Assembly (NCBI GenBank): GCA_902774115.1
Contig: CACYHH010000004.1
Coordinates: forward strand, 1 to 64,000
Source of the DNA: an uncultured Spirochaetales bacterium
GTDB lineage: Bacteria; UBP6; UBA1177
Length of the DNA stretch: 64,000 bases
Direction: 5' to 3'
Shown here: piece by piece, positions 34,967 to 44,000 of the stretch
How the letters are laid out: each line of letters opens with the position of its first letter
Position numbering within the stretch: position 1 is the stretch's first letter
The notes under the pieces: generated by a model
What the model was told of the DNA's origin: nothing
Seen by the model: the letters and a program-made list of their open reading frames with translations, nothing else
Database searches by the model: none
Position numbers and translations under genes: made by a program

Positions 34967-36439
34967 ATGGCAAAAGAAATCGTCCTTGAAAACTCGTCCA
35001 GTTTAAATGAAAATCAATACCACGACACTCCCATCACCGCATCAGAAGCAAACGATCCCGATATCCCGCAGAAAATCTGGGAAATGATGAAACTTTACGA
35101 ATACGGCGACGGCTCTTTCGAACAGCAGAAAAAAAATTTCCGCCGTCAGGGCGAGTTCATGAAGGATTTCGAGGACGATTTCCACGGCTGGAGCGGAGTA
35201 TGCATGCACTATTCGCCTTCCTATCACGACCTTTCGGTAGGTCAGCTGAGAAAGTATTTCACATGGAGAACTGCCGCGAGAAAAGGGAAATTCAGCCCGA
35301 TCGAACCGCCTTTTGCGTATCTTTATCTCTACGAACTGCTCTGCGGCATCGGAACAGGGTCGCCGGAAGAAGGTTTCAGGAAAATGGAGGATTTTGACAG
35401 AAGTTTCCCTGATTTTTCCGATTACGGCTTCGGGAAAAAGCTCCTTCAGAAAGATCTGAAGCAGTGGATGTTCGATTACGCTGTGATACACTCGCTGCCT
35501 ATTGACACGATCACGCAGTATGCCGACCCGTTCACGCTTGCTTCGGACACATACCTTGCGATACTGCGGAAACCAGCATTGAAAAAGGATGATGAGATAT
35601 TTATGGCACTCAGTTTTTTTGCCGAAAAAGACCTTTTTCAGTCTCCGCTTGTCGCTGAAAACGGAAGTAAAGGCAAACACCTTTTCGCCGAACTCTGGAA
35701 ATGCGTTTCGGCTAAGTACGATGAATGCGGTCTCGACTTTTTTACCGAGTGTTTCGGACAGATCTACACAATAAAATGGCATCCCCTTTTCAACGCTCTC
35801 TACCACGATGACTGCGCCGATTCCGACAAAGAGTGCCGCATTGACGAATGCAGACGGTATTTCTGCAAAAACGGAGTGTGGTATGAGGAATATTTCGAAA
35901 AAATGATGTTCGACAAGGAAAAATTCTACGCGCTTCTTCATGAAGGAGAGAGAGTTTTCCGCAAATATCTGAAAACCGGCAAAGCTTTACACAAGAAACC
36001 TGATGAAAGCTGGGCGACGCAGTATGCCGAAGCGGTCGTCGCGGCAGATAAAAAGGCCGAAATCGAGGCAAAAAGACCGAAAATAAATATCGACATTTCA
36101 GGTTTGGACAAGATCAGAAGCGATGCGGCTCTCACGAGGGAAAGCCTTCTTACCGAAGACGAAATCGAAGAAGAAACCGCAACTGAAACAATTCCAGAAA
36201 ATGAAGAAAACGGTCTTCTTGACAAGATCCACACCGAAATCCTGCGAAACCTGCTCAAAACAGGCTCCGCAGACGAATACATCAAAGCCGCGCATCTCAT
36301 GCCGTCAGTCGTCGCCGACACGATAAACGCCGCCCTATTCGACGAAATCGGCGACAACGTCATCGAATGTGACGGAAAAACTCTTGCAATCGTTGAAGAT
36401 TATGTTGAAGAAGTTACGGAAATAATTATAAATCGATAA
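34967..36439 (+). CDS. TerB_N / TerB_C domain protein, first core gene of a DNA-processing or defence island
   Basis: 490 residues. The N-terminal half matches the TerB_N domain (KKNFRRQGEFMKDFEDDF, LSVGQLRKYFTWRTAARKGKF, PFAYLYLYELLCGIG). A charged linker (about 395-415, Glu-rich) leads to a TerB_C-like end (NLLKTGSADEYIKAAHLMPSVVADTINAALFDEIGD ... VEDYVEEVTEII). These are not the stand-alone tellurite-resistance TerB fold; no terC, terD or terZ is present. Elsewhere such proteins are encoded beside DUF2791 ATPases and Lhr-like helicases, which is what follows here at 38487 and 44084. The start lies 17 bases after pyrG, with a weak ribosome site. Confidence 0.8.
   Translation: MAKEIVLENSSSLNENQYHDTPITASEANDPDIPQKIWEMMKLYEYGDGSFEQQKKNFRRQGEFMKDFEDDFHGWSGVCMHYSPSYHDLSVGQLRKYFTWRTAARKGKFSPIEPPFAYLYLYELLCGIGTGSPEEGFRKMEDFDRSFPDFSDYGFGKKLLQKDLKQWMFDYAVIHSLPIDTITQYADPFTLASDTYLAILRKPALKKDDEIFMALSFFAEKDLFQSPLVAENGSKGKHLFAELWKCVSAKYDECGLDFFTECFGQIYTIKWHPLFNALYHDDCADSDKECRIDECRRYFCKNGVWYEEYFEKMMFDKEKFYALLHEGERVFRKYLKTGKALHKKPDESWATQYAEAVVAADKKAEIEAKRPKINIDISGLDKIRSDAALTRESLLTEDEIEEETATETIPENEENGLLDKIHTEILRNLLKTGSADEYIKAAHLMPSVVADTINAALFDEIGDNVIECDGKTLAIVEDYVEEVTEIIINR
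36389..36411 (+). repeat. Direct repeat in the TerB 3' end (copy 1)
   Basis: These 23 bases, encoding IVEDYVEE, recur exactly at 37517-37539 downstream of the inserted three-gene cassette. The flanks beyond are similar but diverged. Confidence 0.75.
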
Positions 36440-36463
36440 ATTCAACCTACCTGTTTCAAAGCC

Positions 36464-36491
36464 TTGTTAAAAATCAATTTTCTGCTATAAT
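36464..36491 (+). promoter_or_regulatory. Promoter of the DUF3791-DUF3990 cassette
   Basis: TTGTTA, 16-base spacer, perfect TATAAT, 30 bases before the ATG at 36522. It starts just past the TerB stop, so the cassette brings its own transcription signal. Confidence 0.6.
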
Positions 36492-36521
36492 TCGCTGTTT
36501 TTTTGAGACGGAGACACTCAA

Positions 36522-36746
36522 ATGGCCATTCTTAAACAAAATAACCAGATTTCCTACATGGTTGCATGTGTAAGCGGTTTTGCCGCCGCTCACGATCTTT
36601 CAAAGAAAGATGCTTTTATTTACCTTTACAACAACAAAGCGATAGCGTTTTTGAAAGAGCATTACGAGATCGAACACACTCTTTCGATTGAAGACGCTGT
36701 CGAGGATATGGCAGAGATCTGCCGTCAGAACGGAGGAACGCTTTGA
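36522..36746 (+). CDS. DUF3791 protein, probable antitoxin partner
   Basis: 74 residues, helical, with the DUF3791 pattern QISYMVACVSGFAAAHDLSKKDAFIYLYNNKAIAFLKEHY. DUF3791 genes often precede DUF3990 genes and are thought to neutralise them. GGAG lies before the ATG. Its stop overlaps the next start (TTGA). Confidence 0.78.
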   Translation: MAILKQNNQISYMVACVSGFAAAHDLSKKDAFIYLYNNKAIAFLKEHYEIEHTLSIEDAVEDMAEICRQNGGTL

Positions 36747-37258
36747 TTCTCTATCACGGGAGTAATACCGAAGTTAAGGAAATCGTTCTGAAAATGTGCA
36801 AACCTTTCAGAGATTTCGGCAGAGGATTTTACCTGTCTGATATTCGTGTCCAAGCTGAGAATATGGCAAAACGAACAGTGAGAATAAAAGGTTACGGCAA
36901 GCCGATTTTGAATGTCTATGAAATCAATGACAGTTTTATGAGAAGCAATGATTTGAAAATAAAGGATTTTTTGACAATTCCGTCTGAGGAGTGGGCTTTG
37001 TTCGTTATGAACAACAGAAATCGTTATTTTTCAGATTTGACTGATCCGCTATGCAATCAGGATTGCAAGTATGATATTGTCCACGGTCCTGTCGCAAATG
37101 ATGATATGGCTGTTTTGTTTCAGCAATATGAGCAGAAATTCATAGACATTGAAATGCTCAAAAAGCGTATGACTTACAAAGAACTTTCGATGCAGTATTC
37201 GTTCCATACGGAAAAAGCTGTGGAACTATTGAAAAAACTGGAGACGATTTATGTATAA
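36743..37258 (+). CDS. DUF3990 protein, ADP-ribosyltransferase-like putative toxin
   Basis: 171 residues. The start is a TTG overlapping the previous stop, with GGAGG six bases before it, which keeps its expression below that of the antitoxin. The N-terminus LYHGSNTEV ... FRDFGRGFYLSD resembles the H-x-G and G-x-GFY-x-T/S core of ART-fold toxins, and the family is placed there by sequence studies. Activity untested; the NAD-binding assignment is inference. Confidence 0.75.
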   Translation: MILYHGSNTEVKEIVLKMCKPFRDFGRGFYLSDIRVQAENMAKRTVRIKGYGKPILNVYEINDSFMRSNDLKIKDFLTIPSEEWALFVMNNRNRYFSDLTDPLCNQDCKYDIVHGPVANDDMAVLFQQYEQKFIDIEMLKKRMTYKELSMQYSFHTEKAVELLKKLETIYV

Positions 37259-37472
37259 AGCAGACAAAAAAGACTGGCTTATCGACTCTCTCACAAAAGA
37301 AATTGCAGCTTTCATCGTTGAAGATGAAAAAATAGAATATGAAGAAGCGTTGAAAAAACTCTACACATCGCGGATTTTTGAAGCTCTTAACGATAAGGAA
37401 ACAGGGCTTTACCGCGAAGGCGCGGCATATGTTTATCAGCATTATCTTGAAGAACAGAAAAACAAAAACTGA
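37251..37472 (+). CDS. Small helical protein, third gene of the cassette
   Basis: 73 residues, charged, overlapping the DUF3990 gene by 8 bases, with GGAG upstream. The segment IVEDEKIEYEEALKKLYTSRIFEALNDKETGLYREGAAYVYQHYLEE is of a kind often seen next to DUF3990 genes. It could be a second antitoxin or helper. No named domain recognised. Confidence 0.65.
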   Translation: MYKADKKDWLIDSLTKEIAAFIVEDEKIEYEEALKKLYTSRIFEALNDKETGLYREGAAYVYQHYLEEQKNKN

Positions 37473-37480
37473 AAATCACT

Positions 37481-37576
37481 TTGAAAAAATCCGAATACAT
37501 TAACAAAACATCTGATATCGTTGAAGATTATGTTGAAGATATTGCTGAAATATTGGGAGAAACTCATATTTTATAA
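37481..37576 (+). pseudogene. TerB C-terminal fragment after the cassette
   Basis: Read in frame this gives ...SDIVEDYVEDIAEIL then a few residues and TAA, matching the end of the intact TerB protein (AIVEDYVEEVTEII) but diverged. It has no start or ribosome site. I read it as the displaced 3' end of a TerB gene, a scar of cassette insertion or allele exchange. Confidence 0.65.
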
Positions 37577-37593
37577 AAAGCATGGAGGCAAAA

Positions 37594-38469
37594 ATGAAAA
37601 AAATTGTGATTTTTGTTGTTGTTTTGCTTGCAATAGCCTCTGTTTTCGGTCAGATGCCTGAAACAGACCAAGAGGCTTGCGAATACGCCAGAAATAACGA
37701 CAATGCCAAAAACTGGCTTGAATATATAGGCAAATTTCCAAAAGGAACGTGCCTTGCCGAAGCTCAATACAGTCTCGGTCTTATTTATCAACAAGGAAAC
37801 GGAGTTCCTCAAGACTCTGCGGAAGCCTTTAAATGGTATAAGAAATCGGCAGAACTCGGCAATATTCATGCCCAGAACAATTTGGGACGTATGTATTTCA
37901 ACGGTGACAGTGTTCCTCAAAACTCTGTGGAAGCCTTCAAGTGGTACAAGAAAGCAGCCGAACAAGGAAACACTCAATCCCAATACAATCTCGGAGTTAT
38001 GTATGTGAACGGTCAGGGAATTCCTAAAAACTTTGAGGAAGCGATACAATGGTTTTTAAAGGCATCAAAGGGCGGATTTGCTGCGGCACGAAACGAGATA
38101 GGAATCATGTACTACTTCGGTGAAGGCGTCAAACAGGACTATCAAAAAGCTGCAAAATGGCTTGAACTGGCGGCAAAGCAAGATTACGCTCCGGCTCAAT
38201 TCAATTTCGGGCGTATGACTTTCAACGGCGAAGGCATTCAGCAAAACTACGCAGAAGGCTTGAAATGGATAACTAAATCGGCTGAACAAGGTTATATGAA
38301 AGCTCAAATCACTTTAGGAGCTATATATACTGACGGAAAAGTGGTTAGACAGAATCTTGCAGAGGCAAAAAAGTGGTTCAAATATGCTGCTGACCAGGGT
38401 TCTGACAAAGCTAAATCCTATCTTTTGAAAATTGAAGAAGCAGAAAAAGCGGCTGGGAAAAACAAATAA
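37594..38469 (+). CDS. Exported Sel1-repeat (TPR-like) protein
   Basis: 291 residues from the ATG with GGAGG upstream. Signal peptide MKKIVIFVVVLLAIASVFG, then six Sel1 repeats of 36 residues, e.g. AQYSLGLIYQQGNGVPQDS-type units with A-x-A-x-YN-LG and EAFKWYKKAAEQGN. The first three repeats are also very similar in DNA. Sel1 proteins bind other proteins in the envelope. It sits between the TerB scar and the ATPase gene and looks like cargo. Confidence 0.85.
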   Translation: MKKIVIFVVVLLAIASVFGQMPETDQEACEYARNNDNAKNWLEYIGKFPKGTCLAEAQYSLGLIYQQGNGVPQDSAEAFKWYKKSAELGNIHAQNNLGRMYFNGDSVPQNSVEAFKWYKKAAEQGNTQSQYNLGVMYVNGQGIPKNFEEAIQWFLKASKGGFAAARNEIGIMYYFGEGVKQDYQKAAKWLELAAKQDYAPAQFNFGRMTFNGEGIQQNYAEGLKWITKSAEQGYMKAQITLGAIYTDGKVVRQNLAEAKKWFKYAADQGSDKAKSYLLKIEEAEKAAGKNK

Positions 38470-38486
38470 GGCTGATAGAGGAATAA

Positions 38487-39818
38487 ATGGCTGAAGAAAA
38501 GAGGATAGTTCCGAAACGTATAGCCCAGACTGTCATAAATTCGCTGAAAGGGGGCGTTGTGCCGAGGATCGGGCTTCCGTATATCGCTGTCGGGAGGAAA
38601 AATGAGATCGCGGCTCTGTTGCACGATGTCGATATAATCGCGGAAGGAGGGGCTTCGTTCCGCTTCATCGTCGGAAAATACGGCTCGGGAAAGAGTTTTC
38701 TGATCCAGACGATCCGCAACTATGTGATGGATAAAGGTTTTATTGTCGCCGATGCCGACCTTTCGCCAGAAAGACGCTTGCAGGGAACACACGGACAGGG
38801 CCTGGCGACTTACCGCGAGCTGATAGGCAACCTTTCGACTAAAACGAAACCGGAAGGTGGAGCGCTGACGCTTGTTCTCGACCGCTGGATAAACACGGTG
38901 CAGTCTGAAACTATGCAGGAATACGGTTTTTCGCCCGATGATCCGGCTTTGGCCGCGGCTGTCGACAGGAAAATCTACGCCGTCACTTCGGCGGTAAGCG
39001 AACTTGTCCACGGATTTGAGTTCGCACGGCTTCTTTCGCTCTATTACCGCGCATATTCCGAGGGAAACGACGAAACGAAAATGAAGGTAGTCCGCTGGTT
39101 CCGTGCCGAATACGTGACAAAGCGCGAGGCAAAGGAAGAACTCGGAGTCAACATCATAATAACCGACGACGACTGGTATGACTATCTCAAACTTTTTGCC
39201 CTCTTTTTCAGGCTCGCAGGATATGCCGGAATGATGATAATGATAGACGAACTCGTGAACATCTACAAGATCCCGAATTCGATAACTCGCCAGTATAACT
39301 ACGAAAAAATGCTCACGATGTATAACGACACACTGCAGGGAAAGGCGCGTTATTTAGGAATAATCATGGGTGCGACTCCGCAGGCAGTTGATGACAAAAG
39401 ACGCGGAGTTTACAGCTATGAAGCGCTCCGTTCGCGCCTTGCTGAAGGAAAATTTTCTAGAGAGGGTGCCCGTGACATGCTTGCTCCGGTGATAAGACTT
39501 GAGCCTCTGACCGCCGAAGAGATGCTTGTTTTATGCGAAAAATTGGCCGATATGCATGCATCACTTTACGGTTACCAGCGCAAGATCAACGTTGACGACC
39601 TCACAGCCTTCATCAAACTTGAATACGGAAGGATAGGAGCAGATAATAACATCACTCCGCGCGAAGTCATCAGAGATTTCATCGAACTCCTTGATCTGAT
39701 GTATCAGCATCCAACTATGACAATGGCCGACCTCATGCAATCTGACGATTTCACCTACACTAAATCGGAAGCCGTTTCCGATGAGACCGAGGAAGATTTC
39801 GCGGAGTTCACGATCTAA
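38487..39818 (+). CDS. BrxC/BrxD-like (DUF2791) P-loop ATPase, second core gene
   Basis: 443 residues. Walker A GKYGSGKSFLIQ near residue 65, Walker B MMIMIDELVNIY near residue 250, and the family segment DADLSPERRLQGTHGQGLATYRE are present. This is the ATP-binding family of BREX type 2 BrxD and of TerB-linked operons. AGAGGAATAA precedes the ATG. The last 73 bases are duplicated at 40823-40895. In the layout inferred for the ancestor, the final codons EFTI ran straight into the helicase start as an ATGA overlap. Confidence 0.87.
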   Translation: MAEEKRIVPKRIAQTVINSLKGGVVPRIGLPYIAVGRKNEIAALLHDVDIIAEGGASFRFIVGKYGSGKSFLIQTIRNYVMDKGFIVADADLSPERRLQGTHGQGLATYRELIGNLSTKTKPEGGALTLVLDRWINTVQSETMQEYGFSPDDPALAAAVDRKIYAVTSAVSELVHGFEFARLLSLYYRAYSEGNDETKMKVVRWFRAEYVTKREAKEELGVNIIITDDDWYDYLKLFALFFRLAGYAGMMIMIDELVNIYKIPNSITRQYNYEKMLTMYNDTLQGKARYLGIIMGATPQAVDDKRRGVYSYEALRSRLAEGKFSREGARDMLAPVIRLEPLTAEEMLVLCEKLADMHASLYGYQRKINVDDLTAFIKLEYGRIGADNNITPREVIRDFIELLDLMYQHPTMTMADLMQSDDFTYTKSEAVSDETEEDFAEFTI

Positions 39819-39820
39819 AA
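39748..39820 (+). repeat. Direct repeat, ATPase 3' end (copy 1, in gene)
   Basis: Matches 40823-40895 at 70 of 73 positions, reading TYTKSEAVSDETEEDFAEFTI and the stop. Its last 12 sense bases GGAGTTCACGAT occur again at 44072-44083. Confidence 0.95.
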
Positions 39821-39846
39821 GTTTCTTTTGTAACATATTGGATTTA

Positions 39847-39874
39847 TTGACAAAAAAATCGTGGAATGTATGTT
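39847..39874 (+). promoter_or_regulatory. Promoter of the Cys-rich cassette gene
   Basis: TTGACA, 16-base spacer, TATGTT; the ATG at 39920 follows after GGAGG. Confidence 0.5.
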
Positions 39875-39919
39875 GCTTCAAGTTATTTGTTTTTTATTGT
39901 TTATTTCTTGGAGGAACCA

Positions 39920-40801
39920 ATGAAAAAATCATTGATTTTGGTCGCAATTATGATTGCGGCAACAACACTTTTTGCTGAAACAGTAACTTGCGAATCAAAG
40001 ATGGGAAAATGTACTTATGAAATTACTTCAAACGGCACCTATTTAGAGGATTGCACCTGCCGTGACGGGAATTATTCCCGAGTTGGTGGTTCAGACTTGC
40101 AGCCTCTGCCGTCAGAAGAAGAATGCTATGCCCGTCTTGATACAGAATGCAAAGATGCAGGATTCAAGTGTGAAAACGAGGCAGGAGAATGTGTAATAGC
40201 ACAAAACGGCGAATACATTTGCCAGTGCCTTGGCGTCTGGTCGGCAAACGGTGCTGTAGAAGGAATGTTTAAAGGAACGATGGAATTCAATGAAGAAACA
40301 AGTGAGAAAGAAAACTGCGACAAACTTGTCGAAATATGCGGAACAGAACCTGCAACGGTAAGAGATGTTTGCGAAGATCAAGAAATTTTGAATGAATGTA
40401 TCACTTACATCAAACCTGTCAACACCTGCTATGGCCGGCAGTGGCCTGATGAAGATATAGAAGCAATTCTTGATCATCAGGCATATAACCCTGGAACGGT
40501 GTATGACAAGATCTCTGATTGTTGTCAGTGGGGAGAAGAGAATGACTTGAAAGAATGGCGAACCAAATGGGAATGCCTTGACAATTGCACAGACGAAGAC
40601 TGCTGCAAAACCTGCGGTTTTTATTTTGATGAAGGAGTTGTTTCCTCGGAAGAGGACAGTGCCGAAGATGCAGCTGCGGCAAATACAGAAGTTCCGACCG
40701 ACGGTGCAGCCCCGGAAGACACTGCTGACGGCGATTCCTCAGCTCCTGCAGAAAACAAAGAAGAAAGCAAATCAGACGGCTGCTCAGTGCTGTTTATCTA
40801 A
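39920..40801 (+). CDS. Cys-rich exported protein inserted between ATPase and methyltransferase
   Basis: 293 residues. Signal peptide MKKSLILVAIMIAATTLFAE, about 25 cysteines, two similar early units (CTYEITSNGTYLEDCTC and CVIAQNGEYICQCLG), a second Cys-rich domain with DNCTDEDCCKTC, and an acidic Ala/Glu/Pro-rich tail ending in Cys. GGAGG before the ATG. No named family recognised. Disulfide-rich export makes a direct role in an intracellular DNA system unlikely, so it looks like passenger cargo. Confidence 0.78.
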   Translation: MKKSLILVAIMIAATTLFAETVTCESKMGKCTYEITSNGTYLEDCTCRDGNYSRVGGSDLQPLPSEEECYARLDTECKDAGFKCENEAGECVIAQNGEYICQCLGVWSANGAVEGMFKGTMEFNEETSEKENCDKLVEICGTEPATVRDVCEDQEILNECITYIKPVNTCYGRQWPDEDIEAILDHQAYNPGTVYDKISDCCQWGEENDLKEWRTKWECLDNCTDEDCCKTCGFYFDEGVVSSEEDSAEDAAAANTEVPTDGAAPEDTADGDSSAPAENKEESKSDGCSVLFI

Positions 40802-40822
40802 TATCAAATATTCTGAATAAAA

Positions 40823-40895
40823 ATTTCACCTATACTAAATCGGAAGCCGTTTCCGATGAGACCGAGGCAGATTTTGCGGAGTTCACGATCTAAAA
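40823..40895 (+). repeat. Direct repeat, ATPase 3' end (copy 2, orphan)
   Basis: A second copy of the ATPase C-terminus and stop, with no upstream gene; one difference changes Glu to Ala, the other two are silent. It marks the far side of the Cys-rich cassette. Confidence 0.93.
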
Positions 40896-40901
40896 TCGGC
40901 A

Positions 40902-40948
40902 GTTATGGGGGTAAAAAATGCAAAAAAGTAAAAAGATACCCCGATAAC
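40902..40948. other. Hairpin after the orphan repeat
   Basis: GTTATGGGGGTA pairs with TACCCCGATAAC across a 23-base loop with one mismatch. No T-run follows. Function unknown. Confidence 0.4.
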
Positions 40949-40986
40949 GACGATTAAAATCCTAAAAATAAAATTACGTCTAAAAC

Positions 40987-41015
40987 TTGTTTTCTGTTTG
41001 TTTATCTGATATAAC
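40987..41015 (+). promoter_or_regulatory. Promoter of the methyltransferase gene
   Basis: TTGTTT, 17-base spacer, TATAAC, 33 bases before the ATG at 41049. Confidence 0.5.
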
Positions 41016-41048
41016 GCAACGCTTTAATCGTGATTAGCGGAGTGAAAT

Positions 41049-44000
41049 ATGGCAAAAACTGCAATAAATCGCAAAAAAGCGGCAAAGGAATTCGCGGAAA
41101 AATGGCGTGGCAAAGGCTATGAAAAAGGAGAAAGCCAGGTCTTCTGGCTTGAACTGCTTTTGAATGTGTTCGGGGTCGAAAACATTAGTGATTTCATAAT
41201 TTTTGAAGACAAAGTCCACCTTGACCATACGAGTTTCATTGATGCCTATATTCCATCAACCCATGTTATGATCGAGCAGAAAAGTATCGACAAAGATTTA
41301 CTCAAACCGATAAAACAGAGCGACGGCAGTCTTCTTACGCCGTTCCAGCAGGCAAAAAGATATTCTTCGGAATTACCTTATTCAAGCCGTCCGCGCTGGA
41401 TAATCACCTGCAACTTTCAGGAGTTTCTGATTTATGACATGGAAAAACCGCAAGGCGAGCCGCTTCAGGTTCTGCTTGAGGATTTGCCTGATAAATTCGG
41501 ATGCTTGCAGTTTATGATCGATACTAAAAAGACTTCAATTTCGCCGGAAGAACAAATTTCACTCAAAGCCGGAGAACTTGTCGGAAAGCTCTACGACGCG
41601 CTTATCAAAGAATATATAAATCCCGATGAAAACAGCTTTAGAAGCCTGAATATTCTGTGTGTCCGCATTGTTTTCTGCCTTTATGCCGAAGATGCCGGGC
41701 TTTTCGAAACCAGAACAAGTTTTGAGGATTATATTAACTCATTTTCGCTTGAAAATCTGAGACGCGGACTGATTGATTTGTTCAAAATCCTGAACACAAA
41801 ACCGGAAAACCGTGACAAATACGATACAAAAATCAATTCATTCCCGTATGTCAACGGCGGTTTGTTTGCCGATGACACGATTGAAATTCCTAATTTTACT
41901 AAAGAAATTGTAGATATTTTAGTAAATTACTGTGCCCCTTTCGACTGGAGCGAGATTTCTCCCACGATTTTTGGAGCAGTTTTTGAATCGACTTTGAATC
42001 CCGAAACACGTAGAAAAGGCGGGATGCACTACACCTCGATTGCAAATATTCACAAAGTGATTGATCCGCTGTTTCTGGATGAGTTGAGAAAAGAATTTTA
42101 CCAAATTGTAGAGCCGTTTCCTGAAACGGCTCATAAAACAAAAACCACGATTCCCTCAAAAGAGACGTATCAGGTTACGTCTCTACGAAAACGTCGTGAA
42201 TTGGAACACTTCCGCGATAAAATCGCATCGTTGACATTTCTCGATCCGGCCTGCGGAAGCGGTAATTTCTTAACTGAAACCTATATTTCACTGCGCCGCC
42301 TGGAAAATGAAATTCTGAAAAGAATCCACGGTAAACAAATGCTTTTCGGGCATGAACTTTCACCGATAAAAGTCAAAATTTCGCAGTTTTACGGCATTGA
42401 AATCAACGATTTTGCAGTAACAGTCGCAAAAACGGCACTTTGGATTGCTGAATCGCAGATGATGAAAGAAACTGAGGAAATTGTTGAAGAAGACCTCGAT
42501 TTTCTGCCTCTTTCGACGAGTGCGACAATAGTTGAAGGCAATGCGCTTCGAATGGACTGGGCAACGCTTGAAGAAGAACAGAATGAAAAATTTGTCTATG
42601 CCGACAAACTGAATGTCTATAAAGTCGGAGAAAAAAGTTGGGAAAACGGCATGCATGAGCCGGAAATTCCTTACGGAGCGCACTTTAAGGAACTGAATGT
42701 TGCGACTAAAGAGATTACCGAAAAGAAATTCTCTGAAAAAAACAGCAGCAAATCTGTGATCTATGACTACATAATCGGGAATCCACCGTTTGTGGGAGCA
42801 CGCTGGATGGATAAGCGGCAGAAAGAGGATGTTACACTAACTTTTGGAAAAACATGGCATGGAGCGGGAGATCTTGATTATGTCTGCTGCTGGTACAAAA
42901 AGGCAGGCGATTTTATTCAAGGAAAACAAACTCATTGCGCTTTTGTTTCGACAAATTCCGTAACGCAGGGCAGTTCTGTCGCAAATCTGTGGAAACCGCT
43001 CTTTTACGCAGGAATGCACTTCGATTTTGCTTGGCGGACATTCAGATGGGCAAACGAGACAACTGATAAGAAAAACATGGCAGCGGTTCACTGCGTAATT
43101 ATCGGATTCAGTGCTACAGAAAGCAGCAAACCTAAAATCATTTTTGTTAACGAAGATGAAAAAATCGAAGCTAAGAATATAAATGGTTATCTTCTCGATA
43201 TGCCGAATGTATTCATAGAGAGCAGAACAAAGCCTATTTGCGATGTTTCTTTAATGAACAAAGGGAGTATGCCGGCAGATGACGGAAATCTTATTATTAC
43301 AGATCAAGAATATAATGGATTTATAAATAAGGAACCTGAATCAAAGAAGTTTATTCGTGAGTTCTTGGGAGCGGAAGAGTTTCTCAACAATAAAAAACGC
43401 TATTGTCTTTGGCTTGTAAATACAACTCCCGCCGAACTTAGAAAAATGCCGCTTGTTATGAAAAGAATTGAAAGTGTTAAAGCGGCTCGTGCTGCAAGCA
43501 AACGCGAAGCAACAAGAAATTTAGCTGCATATCCTTATCTTTTTGCTGAAAATCGCCAGCCTGAAACAGACTACATTGCTATCCCTGAAGTTTCATCTGA
43601 AAAAAGAAATTATATTCCTATTGGTTTTATGTCTGCCGATGTTATTTGCAGCAACAAACTCCAAATTATTCCTAATGCCACTTTGTATGAGTTTGGTATT
43701 CTTACAAGCAAGATACACAACGCATGGTTGCGGACTGTCTGTGGTAGATTAAAAAGCGATTATGATTATTCTGGAAAAATAGTTTACAACAATTTCCCGT
43801 GGTGCAATCCGACAGATTCGCAGAAAGCAAAAATCGAGCAAACTGCGCAGGCTATTCTCGATGCCCGCGCAAAATATCCCGATTCGTCGCTTGCCGACCT
43901 TTACGATGAAAGCACGATGCCGCCTGAGTTGAGAAAAGCCCATAAAGAAAATGACAAGGCAGTTATGGCGGCTTACGGTTTCGACCAGAAAATGAGTGAA

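Noticed and set aside
35042-35941. Minus-strand open frame opposite the TerB gene
   Set aside because: The plus-strand frame has recognisable TerB_N and TerB_C domains; the reverse has none.
34967-36439. Tellurite-resistance operon
   Set aside because: The TerB_N/TerB_C architecture differs from the small TerB protein, and no terA, terC, terD, terE or terZ is nearby.
40823-40895. Separate small gene after the Cys-rich protein
   Set aside because: It has no start codon with a ribosome site, and its sequence is the end of the ATPase gene.
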